Shown piece by piece: positions 1-5,715 of a DNA stretch of 9,333 nt. The notes under the pieces were generated by a model that had not been told where the DNA came from, did not search any database, and was given only the letters and a program-made list of their open reading frames with translations. Position 1 is the stretch's first letter; every line of letters begins with the position of its first letter. The position numbers were made by a program, and so were the translations under genes. The DNA lies in contig JAPKAJ010000085.1 in assembly GCA_028825345.1 (NCBI GenBank), positions 1-9,333 of the forward strand, read 5' to 3'. Origin of the DNA: Arenicellales bacterium. Lineage in GTDB: Bacteria > Pseudomonadota > Gammaproteobacteria > Arenicellales > UBA868.

Positions 1-61
1 TGTGCCTGATGACACCCCCGAGATTGAACCGGTGGTCATGGCAATGAATCCGGGGGCCTAG
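1..61 (+). CDS. 3' end of an unidentified gene (partial)
   Basis: Frame 2 is open from the left edge to a TAG at 59-61 and reads as 19 residues ending in VVMAMNPGA. The other two forward frames contain early stops: TGATGA at 7-12 and another stop at 25 in frame 1, and a stop at 45 in frame 3. The tail is acidic and proline-rich (PDDTPEIEP), as expected of the C-terminus of a soluble protein. The stop lies 25 bp before the GTG of the amidohydrolase, so the two are probably co-transcribed. The tail is too short to assign a family. The call rests on the open frame, the absence of an alternative and the spacing. Confidence 0.45.
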   Translation, partial: VPDDTPEIEPVVMAMNPGA

Positions 62-86
62 GCATGAAATTTTTGGCTGTAGCTTA

Positions 87-1445
87 GTGTCACTACTGAT
101 ACGAAATGCCACCGTGGTCACGGTGGATTCACAGCACCGCGTGATGGAAGATGGCGCGGTGTTCATTGAGGGTGACCGCATCGTTGATCTTGGTGCGACT
201 GATATTCTTGCTGAAAAATACACCGCTGCCGATACGGTAGTCGATGCCCGGGGCAAGGTGGTGCTACCGGGTTTTGTCAGCGCGCACAACCACGTGGGGT
301 ATGCCGTCTTTCGCGGTCGGGCTGAAGATATCGGTTATGCACCCACCCACCGGTTGTATCTGCCGATGAGTGGCATCATTACCAATGACGAGCGCCAGGT
401 CATCGGCGCACTGGCAGTGACAGAACTGCTGCGTGGCGGGGTGACTACGATTCTTGAGATGGAAGAAGACGCTGAACTCTTTGCGCCTTTTATTGAGACA
501 AGCGGCATGCGTGCCCTCATTGGCGTGATGGTAAATGATGTCAATCTTGAGGCCCTTGCACTAGGGCAGACTGTTTTTGATGAAGCCATTCGTGTTAGCC
601 AGCTGGAACAGGCGCTGGGTCTGGCAAGCCGCTGGCATGGCCGTGCCGGTGGCCGGATCCAGGCAGTCATGGCAGCGACGGGCCTTTCGACCTCCTCGCC
701 CGAGCTGCTGAAGGGGTTGCGAGCGGGAGCAGACGACATGAGTCTTCGCCTCTCTATTCATCTTGGTTTCGGTGAGCGGGATCTCGTGCAAAACATCCAT
801 GGCATGGCGCAATTCGATTACGCGTTCGCTCACGGTATGCTGGGTCCCGATGTAGTCGCCGTACATTGCTTTGAGGTTGATGATGCTGAGGTCGATACCC
901 TCGCCCAATCCGGAACGCACCTTGCCCATTGCCCGCATATGAATCAGTTTCGTGGAGAGGTGGCACCCATTCAGGCCATGCGGGCCAAAGGCATGCATGT
1001 AGGCCTCGGGATCGATAATTATTTTTCGGATTACTTTGAGGTGCTGCGTTCGTGTCTTGCGAGCGCGCGTATTCATGCCCATGATCCACAAGTGTTGTCA
1101 GCACATGAGGCTCTGGAATTGGGCACGATCCATGCCGCCCGGGTTCTGGGATTGGATCATGAGATTGGCTCGCTGGAGGTGGGTAAGAAAGCCGACCTGC
1201 AGGTGGTCGATATGCACCGCCTGGGCCTGACTCCCGTGAATGATCCGGTTACTACGTTGGTTTATCACGGCCATGCCAAAGATGTAGAGATGGTCATGGT
1301 CAACGGCGAGGTCGTGGTTACCGGGGGTACGGTGCAAACTGCTGACGAGAACGAGTTGCTTACCCGGGCGGGCGTGGCTGCGGATGCCGCGTGGCAGCGT
1401 TTTGCCCAGCGCTACGGAGATTTCGTTGCACCAGCACCGGTGTGA
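87..1445 (+). CDS. Amidohydrolase of the ATZ/TRZ / SAH-deaminase-like family
   Basis: A 452-residue metal-dependent hydrolase of the amidohydrolase superfamily. The family deaminates or dechlorinates N-heterocycles (S-adenosylhomocysteine, cytosine, guanine, s-triazines); it is cytosolic. Visible signs are the beta-sandwich N-terminus (LLIRNATVVTVD), the metal motif SAHNH (His67, His69) after PGF, His225 in SIHLG, His260 in VAVHC, LAHCPHMN (His281) and the metal/catalytic Asp310 in GLGID. The C-terminal signature is GSLEVGKKADLQVVD (361-375). Length matches the family (about 430-470). Oddity: the Glu usually three residues after the third metal His (HxxE) is Phe228, with Glu230 nearby, so the exact reaction cannot be assumed. 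The start is GTG at 87, the only ATG/GTG/TTG choice that keeps the conserved N-terminus; the frame stops upstream at 45-47. No Shine-Dalgarno is seen, but a 7-codon mini-ORF (ATG at 64) ends TAG at 85-87, overlapping the GTG. Substrate unknown. Confidence 0.9.
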   Translation: MSLLIRNATVVTVDSQHRVMEDGAVFIEGDRIVDLGATDILAEKYTAADTVVDARGKVVLPGFVSAHNHVGYAVFRGRAEDIGYAPTHRLYLPMSGIITNDERQVIGALAVTELLRGGVTTILEMEEDAELFAPFIETSGMRALIGVMVNDVNLEALALGQTVFDEAIRVSQLEQALGLASRWHGRAGGRIQAVMAATGLSTSSPELLKGLRAGADDMSLRLSIHLGFGERDLVQNIHGMAQFDYAFAHGMLGPDVVAVHCFEVDDAEVDTLAQSGTHLAHCPHMNQFRGEVAPIQAMRAKGMHVGLGIDNYFSDYFEVLRSCLASARIHAHDPQVLSAHEALELGTIHAARVLGLDHEIGSLEVGKKADLQVVDMHRLGLTPVNDPVTTLVYHGHAKDVEMVMVNGEVVVTGGTVQTADENELLTRAGVAADAAWQRFAQRYGDFVAPAPV

Positions 1446-1461
1446 TGTCTTATTCGGCTGG

Positions 1462-1499
1462 TCACTGATCGAGTCAATAGAATAAGAGTCGATTAGTGA
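1462..1499. repeat. Long imperfect inverted repeat (14-bp arms, 10-bp spacer)
   Basis: TCACTGATCGAGTC at 1462-1475 faces GAGTCGATTAGTGA at 1486-1499. Comparing the left arm with the reverse complement of the right gives 12 of 14 identities. As RNA it folds into a 14-pair stem with one G-U and one G-G mismatch around an AT-rich 10-nt loop. It begins 17 bp after the amidohydrolase stop. It has no T-run on either side, so it is not a classic intrinsic terminator. It could protect the 3' end of the amidohydrolase mRNA, assist Rho-dependent termination, or be a protein-binding palindrome. Confidence 0.6.
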
Positions 1500-1512
1500 G
1501 TGTATTGTGGCT

Positions 1513-1547
1513 GGCAACGCCTGACGGGTGTTCTGTGCCTTTTATTT
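1513..1547 (+). terminator. Possible rho-independent terminator of the amidohydrolase unit
   Basis: GGCA (1513-1516) can pair with TGCC (1536-1539). Inside this, ACGCC (1517-1521) pairs with GGTGT (1527-1531, one G-U) around the loop TGACG. Four unpaired bases (TCTG) bulge on the 3' side. The stem is followed directly by TTTTATTT (1540-1547). The T-run and the position between two convergent genes favour a terminator. The bulged, short stem is the weak point. Confidence 0.35.
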
Positions 1548-1559
1548 CTGAGGCGCCTT

Positions 1560-1679
1560 ATGGAAAAACCGAACCCGGTAAGTCGCGATGGGATGTTTGT
1601 ATCTGGGGCGAGCACGCCAGGTACCACTCAAGCTTTGATTGCCAAAGCCGCTGATCAATCCACTTCTTCACCGATATGA
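1560..1679 (+). CDS. Possible small protein, 39 residues, unknown function
   Basis: An ATG at 1560 opens 39 codons ending TGA at 1677-1679. GAGG at 1550-1553 lies 6 bp upstream, a good ribosome-site distance and better than that of several real genes here. The product starts MEKPNPVSRDGMF and contains a small-residue stretch VSGASTPGTTQAL. It has no membrane segment, no signal peptide and no cysteine. I do not recognise it. It could be a genuine small gene, the surviving start of a decayed larger gene (the middle resembles a structured-protein segment that stops abruptly), or chance. It lies in the gap between convergent genes, just downstream of the terminator-like hairpin. Confidence 0.3.
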   Translation: MEKPNPVSRDGMFVSGASTPGTTQALIAKAADQSTSSPI

Positions 1680-1719
1680 CGTGTTGGACACCAGTGGCGG
1701 GCTAACGTTTATCTGGAAT

Positions 1720-2397
1720 TCAACTGGCTGTTTCAATAGATACGTCAGTATCGAAATCCCCGATAATGCCGTCTTGTTGGGTGTGCCAGTTAGGGTATTC
1801 AAGCTGAAAGGTTTCAAGCATTTGTGTAATCGGCGGCTCCGCATATTCCCCGCGCTCGTTCAGGTATTCCATGTGACGACGACCTTCAAGATCTAAAGGG
1901 TGATAGATCGAGTCTTTTTGGCCATCAAAATCCAGTGGCCGCAGGCGAAACTTGTGACATAACTCAAGATTGAAAGCGGGGGTTGCTTTTACCCACCGAC
2001 CATCCAGGTAAATCGATGTGTAGCCGTGCCAGTAGAAAACATCGGTTTGCATATGCTCACGCATCTTTTGAGTCGAGAGGTGATTGCGCACGTCTGCGTA
2101 GCCCAGGCGTGCCGGAATACCAATAGAGCGACAGCACGCCGCCAGCAGCACGGCTTTGGAAACACACCAGCCATGGCCGAGTTCCAGGTTGCGTCTCGCA
2201 CTGAGGCCACTGATGGATATATCCAGGTCATAGGCGTTATAGCGGACCTGATCGCGCACCGCGTAGTACAACAGTATGGCCTGCTCCACAGCCCGCGTTT
2301 CCGTATCGATCGCCCGTCGGGAAAATCCCACTACCGCGTCATCATCACTTTGCACCGCAGGCCCGGGATGCAAAAAAGGTTTCAGGTCTTCGCTCAT
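1720..2397 (-). CDS. Transglutaminase-like (papain-fold) protein
   Basis: A 225-residue soluble protein with a transglutaminase-like core. GHGWCVSKA carries the candidate nucleophile Cys78, followed by ...CRSIGIPARLGYADV (89-103), the family's GIPAR signature. His124 in YWHGYTSIYLDGRWV is the second catalytic residue. The third-residue position, usually Asp four residues after the Trp (WVxVD), is Thr139 in WVKATPAFN. Bacterial members are mostly proteases, amidases or peptide-processing enzymes, and many have unknown substrates. There is no signal peptide, so it is cytosolic. ATG at 2395-2397 is the first usable start: the frame is open upstream through the 80-bp gap but offers no ATG, GTG or TTG there. 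No clear Shine-Dalgarno is seen. It lies 80 bp downstream of the LysR gene on the same strand and is probably co-transcribed. Its link to the carboxylate operon is not evident. Confidence 0.82.
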   Translation of the reverse strand: MSEDLKPFLHPGPAVQSDDDAVVGFSRRAIDTETRAVEQAILLYYAVRDQVRYNAYDLDISISGLSARRNLELGHGWCVSKAVLLAACCRSIGIPARLGYADVRNHLSTQKMREHMQTDVFYWHGYTSIYLDGRWVKATPAFNLELCHKFRLRPLDFDGQKDSIYHPLDLEGRRHMEYLNERGEYAEPPITQMLETFQLEYPNWHTQQDGIIGDFDTDVSIETAS

Positions 2398-2477
2398 TTT
2401 ATGACGGAGTTCAGGGTTTGTTTTTCTGTTCAGGATAAAGTTCGTTTTGATCAGTCGGGTTATTTTATCTGCAAGCG

Positions 2478-3368
2478 CTAATGGACGGACTGCTTCAGTT
2501 GTGTGATAACGGCATCGGCCAGTTCACGCGCGGCCAGCGATAACGTATCGATGCTCCGGGCGACCACATACAGAGTCGATGTCAATCGTTGTGAGATCGG
2601 CCGTAAAGTAACCCCACCGAGTGCGACCATAGTTCTTGCCGTATAAGGGTCGACAATTGCCGGTTTACCGGTCGCGCACCCCAGCGATGCCACCGCGATA
2701 TTCGAGTAAGCGGATAGACTGGCTTGCGGCCAGGACAGAAGTTTCATCCAGTTGCTTTCAGCAGATTGAAGCCTGGTCGTATCGTAGGCCACACATTCAG
2801 CCTCTTTTAGCGTCTGAAGGTCGATTGGTCCGCCGGATTTTGCCAGAGGATGATCTTCAGGAAGCAGGCACACGTATTCCAGTATTTTCTGGTAGAGCAC
2901 ATGCAGCGATTCAGGTTTGTGGTAAACATTCACAACCGCTATATCCAGTTGCCCCATGGCGACGGCATCTATCAGACCCGGTGAGTTGTTGACCCGCAGC
3001 GAAACCTTCAGGTCGGGCTTATTCGCATGGATGCGGGCGATCGCATGCGGCGTGATCTGATAGACAAGAACTGGAGTAACCCCGATCTGGACCTCGCCAT
3101 GAATGCTGGTACGGATTGCACTGGCAGCCTCCTTGAGCCGGTCAGTGCCGGTGAACAGGTTTTCTACTGCATCGCCAAAACGTCGCCCTTCTACCGTTGA
3201 CGCCAGGCCACGGCCGCTACGGACAAAAAGGGCAAAGCCGATCGATCTTTCCAACTCCTTCACCAGTCGTGTGACGCTGGGCTGAGAGATGGCCAGGGCC
3301 TTGGCTGCACCAGTGACCGAACCGGTACGCAAAGTCGCACGAAATGCTTCCAGTTGTTTGAGATTCAT
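2478..3368 (-). CDS. LysR-type transcriptional regulator
   Basis: A 296-residue regulator of typical LysR length. The N-terminus MNLKQLEAFRATLRTGSVTG and the segment AAKALAISQPSVTRLVKELE (about 21-40) form the winged helix-turn-helix. It is followed by GFALFVRSGRGLASTVEG and a linker helix to about residue 90. The periplasmic-binding-protein-like effector domain starts at GEVQIGVTP (91-99). LysR proteins usually bind small carboxylates or aromatics, activate a divergent target and repress themselves. Here the gene is divergent from the dehydrogenase/TRAP operon across a 118-bp AT-rich region with repeated TATCAA boxes, so that operon is the likely target. The ATG at 3366-3368 gives the canonical N-terminus. 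No Shine-Dalgarno precedes it, and the candidate -10 is so close that the message may be nearly leaderless. The transglutaminase-like gene follows. The effector is unknown. Confidence 0.95.
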   Translation of the reverse strand: MNLKQLEAFRATLRTGSVTGAAKALAISQPSVTRLVKELERSIGFALFVRSGRGLASTVEGRRFGDAVENLFTGTDRLKEAASAIRTSIHGEVQIGVTPVLVYQITPHAIARIHANKPDLKVSLRVNNSPGLIDAVAMGQLDIAVVNVYHKPESLHVLYQKILEYVCLLPEDHPLAKSGGPIDLQTLKEAECVAYDTTRLQSAESNWMKLLSWPQASLSAYSNIAVASLGCATGKPAIVDPYTARTMVALGGVTLRPISQRLTSTLYVVARSIDTLSLAARELADAVITQLKQSVH

Positions 3369-3378
3369 GGTTATTTAA

Positions 3379-3408
3379 TATATATCAAATATGAATAAAT
3401 AGTATCAA
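3379..3408 (-). promoter_or_regulatory. Candidate promoter of the LysR gene
   Basis: On the minus strand TTGATA (plus 3403-3408) resembles a sigma70 -35 box with 5 of 6 matches. TATATA (plus 3379-3384) follows after 18 bp as a weaker -10, and TATATT is two bases further on. Transcription would start within a few bases of the ATG at 3368. The -35 lies inside one arm of the inverted repeat, which fits autoregulation. The surrounding DNA is AT-rich, so chance matches are likely. Confidence 0.25.
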
Positions 3409-3446
3409 AAAATCTATTTGTTAAATATTTAAAAGTGATTGATACT
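3381..3446. promoter_or_regulatory. Repeated TATCAA boxes, likely LysR operator region
   Basis: AGTATCAA at 3401-3408 and TTGATACT at 3439-3446 form a perfect 8-bp inverted repeat with a 30-bp spacer. A third, similar box, TATATCAA, lies at 3381-3388, exactly 20 bp (about two helical turns) from the middle one. The boxes sit between divergent genes, where LysR regulators usually bind several half-sites, and they overlap the candidate promoter elements on both strands. Assignment to this LysR protein is inference from position. Confidence 0.4.
3418..3446 (+). promoter_or_regulatory. Candidate promoter of the dehydrogenase/TRAP operon
   Basis: TTGTTA (3418-3423, 4 of 6 to TTGACA) and GATACT (3441-3446, 4 of 6 to TATAAT) are separated by an ideal 17 bp. 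Transcription would begin near 3453, giving a leader of roughly 30-35 nt before the ATG at 3487. The -10 hexamer lies inside the right arm of the inverted repeat, so a bound regulator would directly affect this promoter. The boxes are weak, as expected for an activator-dependent promoter. Confidence 0.35.
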
Positions 3447-3486
3447 GCCTGGTCTAAAACACAACTTTCGGGTCTGACAAGCGTCT

Positions 3487-4527
3487 ATGGCACGAATTAC
3501 TTACCTCAACAGTTTTCCAGCCCCCAATGCGTTGGATATTCTGGAACGCCATGGCGGGCACGAGATCATTCGCATCGATGGCGAAGACCCGATAGAACAA
3601 AGTTTTGAGACATTGGCCCGAGCCCATGCCTACCAATGCGTCGGCGCCCGTGATGAGGTGCCGCCTCTACTTCGTGTCGGCACTGATTTTTTGAATAAGG
3701 CACCCGAGTTGCTGGTGGCCTCTGCGAGCGGCTCCGGGGTAGATGTCTTTGACCTGTCGGCATGTACCAAGGCGGGGGTTCTGGCAGTAAACCAGGCAGG
3801 TAGCAACGCCCAGTCGGTTGCCGAGCACGCGATCAACATGATGATTACGGTACAAAGACATATCGGGGTGGCGGATCGTGCGCTGCGGGGCGGTTGGGCG
3901 GGATCGCGTTTGGAGTTTATGGGCAGTGATCTTTCTGGAAAGACGCTTGGCATCGTTGGTATCGGCAATATCGGAACAAGACTTGCCCGAATCTGTGGCA
4001 CAGGTTTTAGTTGCAAGGTACTCGCATACGACCCCTACCTCACAGCGCAGGAGATCAGTCAACGTGCTGCGCAGGCGGTAGGTTTTGACGAGTTGCTGCA
4101 AAATGCCGATATCGTCTCAGTACATACCCCTTTGACGACGCAGACGCGCAATCTTTTTGACAGTGATGCGTTTACTCATATGAAAAAAGGCGCGATATTT
4201 GTGAATACGGCACGGGGTTCGATCCATGATGAGGAGGCGTTAGCCGATGCTCTTGCATCGGGGCACCTGGGAGGTGCAGGACTCGACGTTTGGGACAGCG
4301 AGCCGCCGGCGAAGGAGCATCGACTGCTGCACCTGCCCAATGTGATCGCGACACCGCACATAGCCGGGTGCACCTCGGACAGCCTGGCCAATATGGCCGA
4401 GTATGCAGCCACCCAGCTATTGCAGATTTTCGCAGGTGAGCCACCATCGCGACCAGTGAACCCTGAAGTATTGCCCCAGTTTAAGCAACGGTTTGCACAA
4501 ATTCTTGGAGGTTCCATTCAAGCCTGA
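3487..4527 (+). CDS. NAD-dependent D-isomer-specific 2-hydroxyacid dehydrogenase
   Basis: A 346-residue member of the D-2-hydroxyacid dehydrogenase family (phosphoglycerate dehydrogenase, hydroxypyruvate/glyoxylate reductase and relatives), which interconverts (R)-2-hydroxyacids and 2-oxoacids with NAD(P). All key elements are present: SGSGVDVFDL (81-90), the hinge region SVAEHAI, the Rossmann motif GIGNIG (158-163) with the cofactor-ribose acid Asp182 (YDPY), and the catalytic triad Arg243 (TARGS), Glu272 (DSEPP) and His291 (TPHIAG). The acid Asp182 suggests NAD rather than NADP. There is no C-terminal ACT domain, which argues against a canonical biosynthetic SerA. ATG at 3487 gives a natural N-terminus, though no good ribosome site is visible. 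It is the first gene of the right-hand operon and lies 68 bp before the TRAP binding protein. The exact substrate is open: glycerate, hydroxypyruvate, lactate-type or substituted lactates are all possible. Confidence 0.93.
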   Translation: MARITYLNSFPAPNALDILERHGGHEIIRIDGEDPIEQSFETLARAHAYQCVGARDEVPPLLRVGTDFLNKAPELLVASASGSGVDVFDLSACTKAGVLAVNQAGSNAQSVAEHAINMMITVQRHIGVADRALRGGWAGSRLEFMGSDLSGKTLGIVGIGNIGTRLARICGTGFSCKVLAYDPYLTAQEISQRAAQAVGFDELLQNADIVSVHTPLTTQTRNLFDSDAFTHMKKGAIFVNTARGSIHDEEALADALASGHLGGAGLDVWDSEPPAKEHRLLHLPNVIATPHIAGCTSDSLANMAEYAATQLLQIFAGEPPSRPVNPEVLPQFKQRFAQILGGSIQA

Positions 4528-4584
4528 ATAGCGGTCTTACTCGCAAGAGTGATCGAAGTAGCAGTAGATTGTGTTATCAACAAA

Positions 4585-4590
4585 AGGAGG
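4585..4590 (+). promoter_or_regulatory. Consensus ribosome binding site of the TRAP binding-protein gene
   Basis: AGGAGG lies 5 bp before ATG at 4596. It fixes the start there rather than at the in-frame TTG at 4569 or the ATG at 4591 (which reads straight into TAA). It is the strongest ribosome site in the window, fitting a binding protein made in excess of its membrane partners. Confidence 0.85.
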
Positions 4591-4595
4591 ATGTA

Positions 4596-5636
4596 ATGAA
4601 AGTAGAATCGTATTGTTATCGCTTAAGAGCCCGTAAGGTATTAGCCGTAGTCGTAATCGGCATTGCTGCGACGATTGGGCTGGGGAGTCAGAGTGTCGTT
4701 GCAGAAGAGATTGTAGGTCGACTCTCGTATCACTGGGGGCCAACCCACACAGCGGCAGGTTATGCCCTGCAGTTTGCAGAAGAAGTCAATAAGCGGGCGG
4801 CAGGCCGGCTGCGAATCGATGTTTATCCAAGTGGACAATTATTCGGAATCAAAGAGATTGTGGGTGCGCTCAAAGCTGGATCAGTAGAAATTGGGGCGAT
4901 TATCGGAATTGTAGGGTTTCCCACGGTAGTTAAAGACTTCAATATTGCCAGTTTCCCTGGCATGTTTGCCAGCCTGGAGCACCAGCGCAGTTTTTTTCAG
5001 GATTCAGCCGAGGGTCGCGCATTGTGGGATGAAACCTTGGCAAAGACCAATACCAGTTTGCTCATGTATGACCCGGTCGGCCCGGTCCTAACCTGCAGTG
5101 TCAACAGTAAGCTCGATAGTATCGAAAGTTATAAAGGGTTAAAAGCGCGCAGACTTTTCGGTACCGAAAAACCACTCTGGAAAGCTTTAGGTGTGGATTA
5201 TCAAAAACTCGGCACGAAGGGTGTCTACACTGCCTTACAGACTGGTATGGTCAACACGGTTAATACTGTGCCCAATGGTGTCCGTGCCTACAGTTGGTGG
5301 GAATTTCTGAAATACTGCCAGTTGCCATATCAGTCATATGCCGACTCGTATCTCATGGCTAATTCGGATTGGTTTAACGGTTTACCGCAAGATCTTCGGA
5401 ATATGATCCTTGAAGTTGGTCAGGAACTAGGAGAGGTTGCTACCCGTGGCATCATGGATGCGTCTGCCAAAGTGCTCGAGGAATTCAAATCAGAGCATGG
5501 CGGCACGGTTACCATCATGCAAGGCGAAGCCAAGGCGGAGTTTGATCAATTGCTTAAAGATAAAGTCTTTCCTGCGCTGGCCGATATGGTCTCTCCAGGT
5601 GTTCTTAAGGCTGCACAGAATCATCCAGCACCGTGA
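4596..5636 (+). CDS. dctP: TRAP transporter substrate-binding protein, DctP family
   Basis: A 346-residue periplasmic receptor of a tripartite ATP-independent transporter, which binds a carboxylate and delivers it to the membrane subunits. The signal peptide has Arg/Lys residues (RLRARK, 9-14), a hydrophobic core (VLAVVVIGIAATIGLG, 15-30) and a probable cleavage site after VVA (residue 36). Family marks are the early strand LSYHWGPTHTAAGYALQFAEEV, the YPSGQLFG segment, IESYKGLKAR with Arg185 as the likely carboxylate-binding arginine, and LGTKGVYTALQTGMV (205-219). Right after this, where many relatives have VDGxxNP, it reads NTVNTVPNG, so the ligand pocket may differ. The gene uses the strong AGGAGG site. 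A GC-rich stem-loop follows before the next subunit. The symbol marks the family; C4-dicarboxylate is not proven as the ligand. Confidence 0.93.
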   Translation: MKVESYCYRLRARKVLAVVVIGIAATIGLGSQSVVAEEIVGRLSYHWGPTHTAAGYALQFAEEVNKRAAGRLRIDVYPSGQLFGIKEIVGALKAGSVEIGAIIGIVGFPTVVKDFNIASFPGMFASLEHQRSFFQDSAEGRALWDETLAKTNTSLLMYDPVGPVLTCSVNSKLDSIESYKGLKARRLFGTEKPLWKALGVDYQKLGTKGVYTALQTGMVNTVNTVPNGVRAYSWWEFLKYCQLPYQSYADSYLMANSDWFNGLPQDLRNMILEVGQELGEVATRGIMDASAKVLEEFKSEHGGTVTIMQGEAKAEFDQLLKDKVFPALADMVSPGVLKAAQNHPAP

Positions 5637-5646
5637 TACTGCTGGC

Positions 5647-5680
5647 CGACCTGCCGCGTTTATTCCGATGCGGCAGGTCG
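5647..5680 (+). promoter_or_regulatory. Strong intercistronic stem-loop between dctP and dctQ
   Basis: CGACCTGCCGC (5647-5657) and GCGGCAGGTCG (5670-5680) are a perfect 11-bp inverted repeat. Three more pairs (two of them G-U) can extend the stem around a 6-nt loop. It starts 10 bp after the dctP stop. The sequence after it (TAGTTTCTG) has only a short T-run, so it is at best a leaky terminator. Such elements after binding-protein genes commonly stabilise the upstream message or reduce read-through, so that receptor outnumbers membrane subunits. That role is inferred here. Confidence 0.65.
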
Positions 5681-5715
5681 TAGTTTCTGAAAAGAGTTAA
5701 ATCTGAAAAAAAGAT

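Noticed and set aside
561..1517. Minus-strand ORFs of 116-176 codons antisense to the amidohydrolase
   Set aside because: They lie opposite a gene with clear family motifs, show no motifs of their own and are rich in Arg/His/Cys/Pro as antisense frames usually are.
1551..1558. AGGCGCCT palindrome as an operator
   Set aside because: An 8-bp palindrome is expected by chance in a window of this size, and it overlaps the ribosome site of the small ORF.
1639..1896. Plus-strand 85-codon ORF across the 3' end of the transglutaminase-like gene
   Set aside because: It has a TTG start without a ribosome site and mostly mirrors the minus-strand coding sequence; no recognisable domain.
2026..2481. Plus-strand 151-codon ORF opposite the transglutaminase-like gene
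   Set aside because: The opposite strand carries the conserved Cys/His motifs; this frame is composition-biased and has no motif.
3630..4517. Several minus-strand ORFs (113-144 codons) inside the D-2-hydroxyacid dehydrogenase
   Set aside because: Shadows of a gene with an intact Rossmann fold motif and Arg/Glu/His triad.
4536..4553. Short hairpin with a GCAA loop between the dehydrogenase and dctP
   Set aside because: A 6-pair stem with one T-G pair and no following T-run; too weak to call a terminator, so the two genes are treated as one operon.
4569..4595. Upstream TTG start adding nine residues to the TRAP receptor
   Set aside because: It would put residues before the signal peptide and ignore the AGGAGG placed 5 bp before ATG 4596.
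5437..5700. Plus-strand 87-codon ORF overlapping the end of dctP and the stem-loop
   Set aside because: It is a frame-shifted reading of dctP through the hairpin with no ribosome site or domain.
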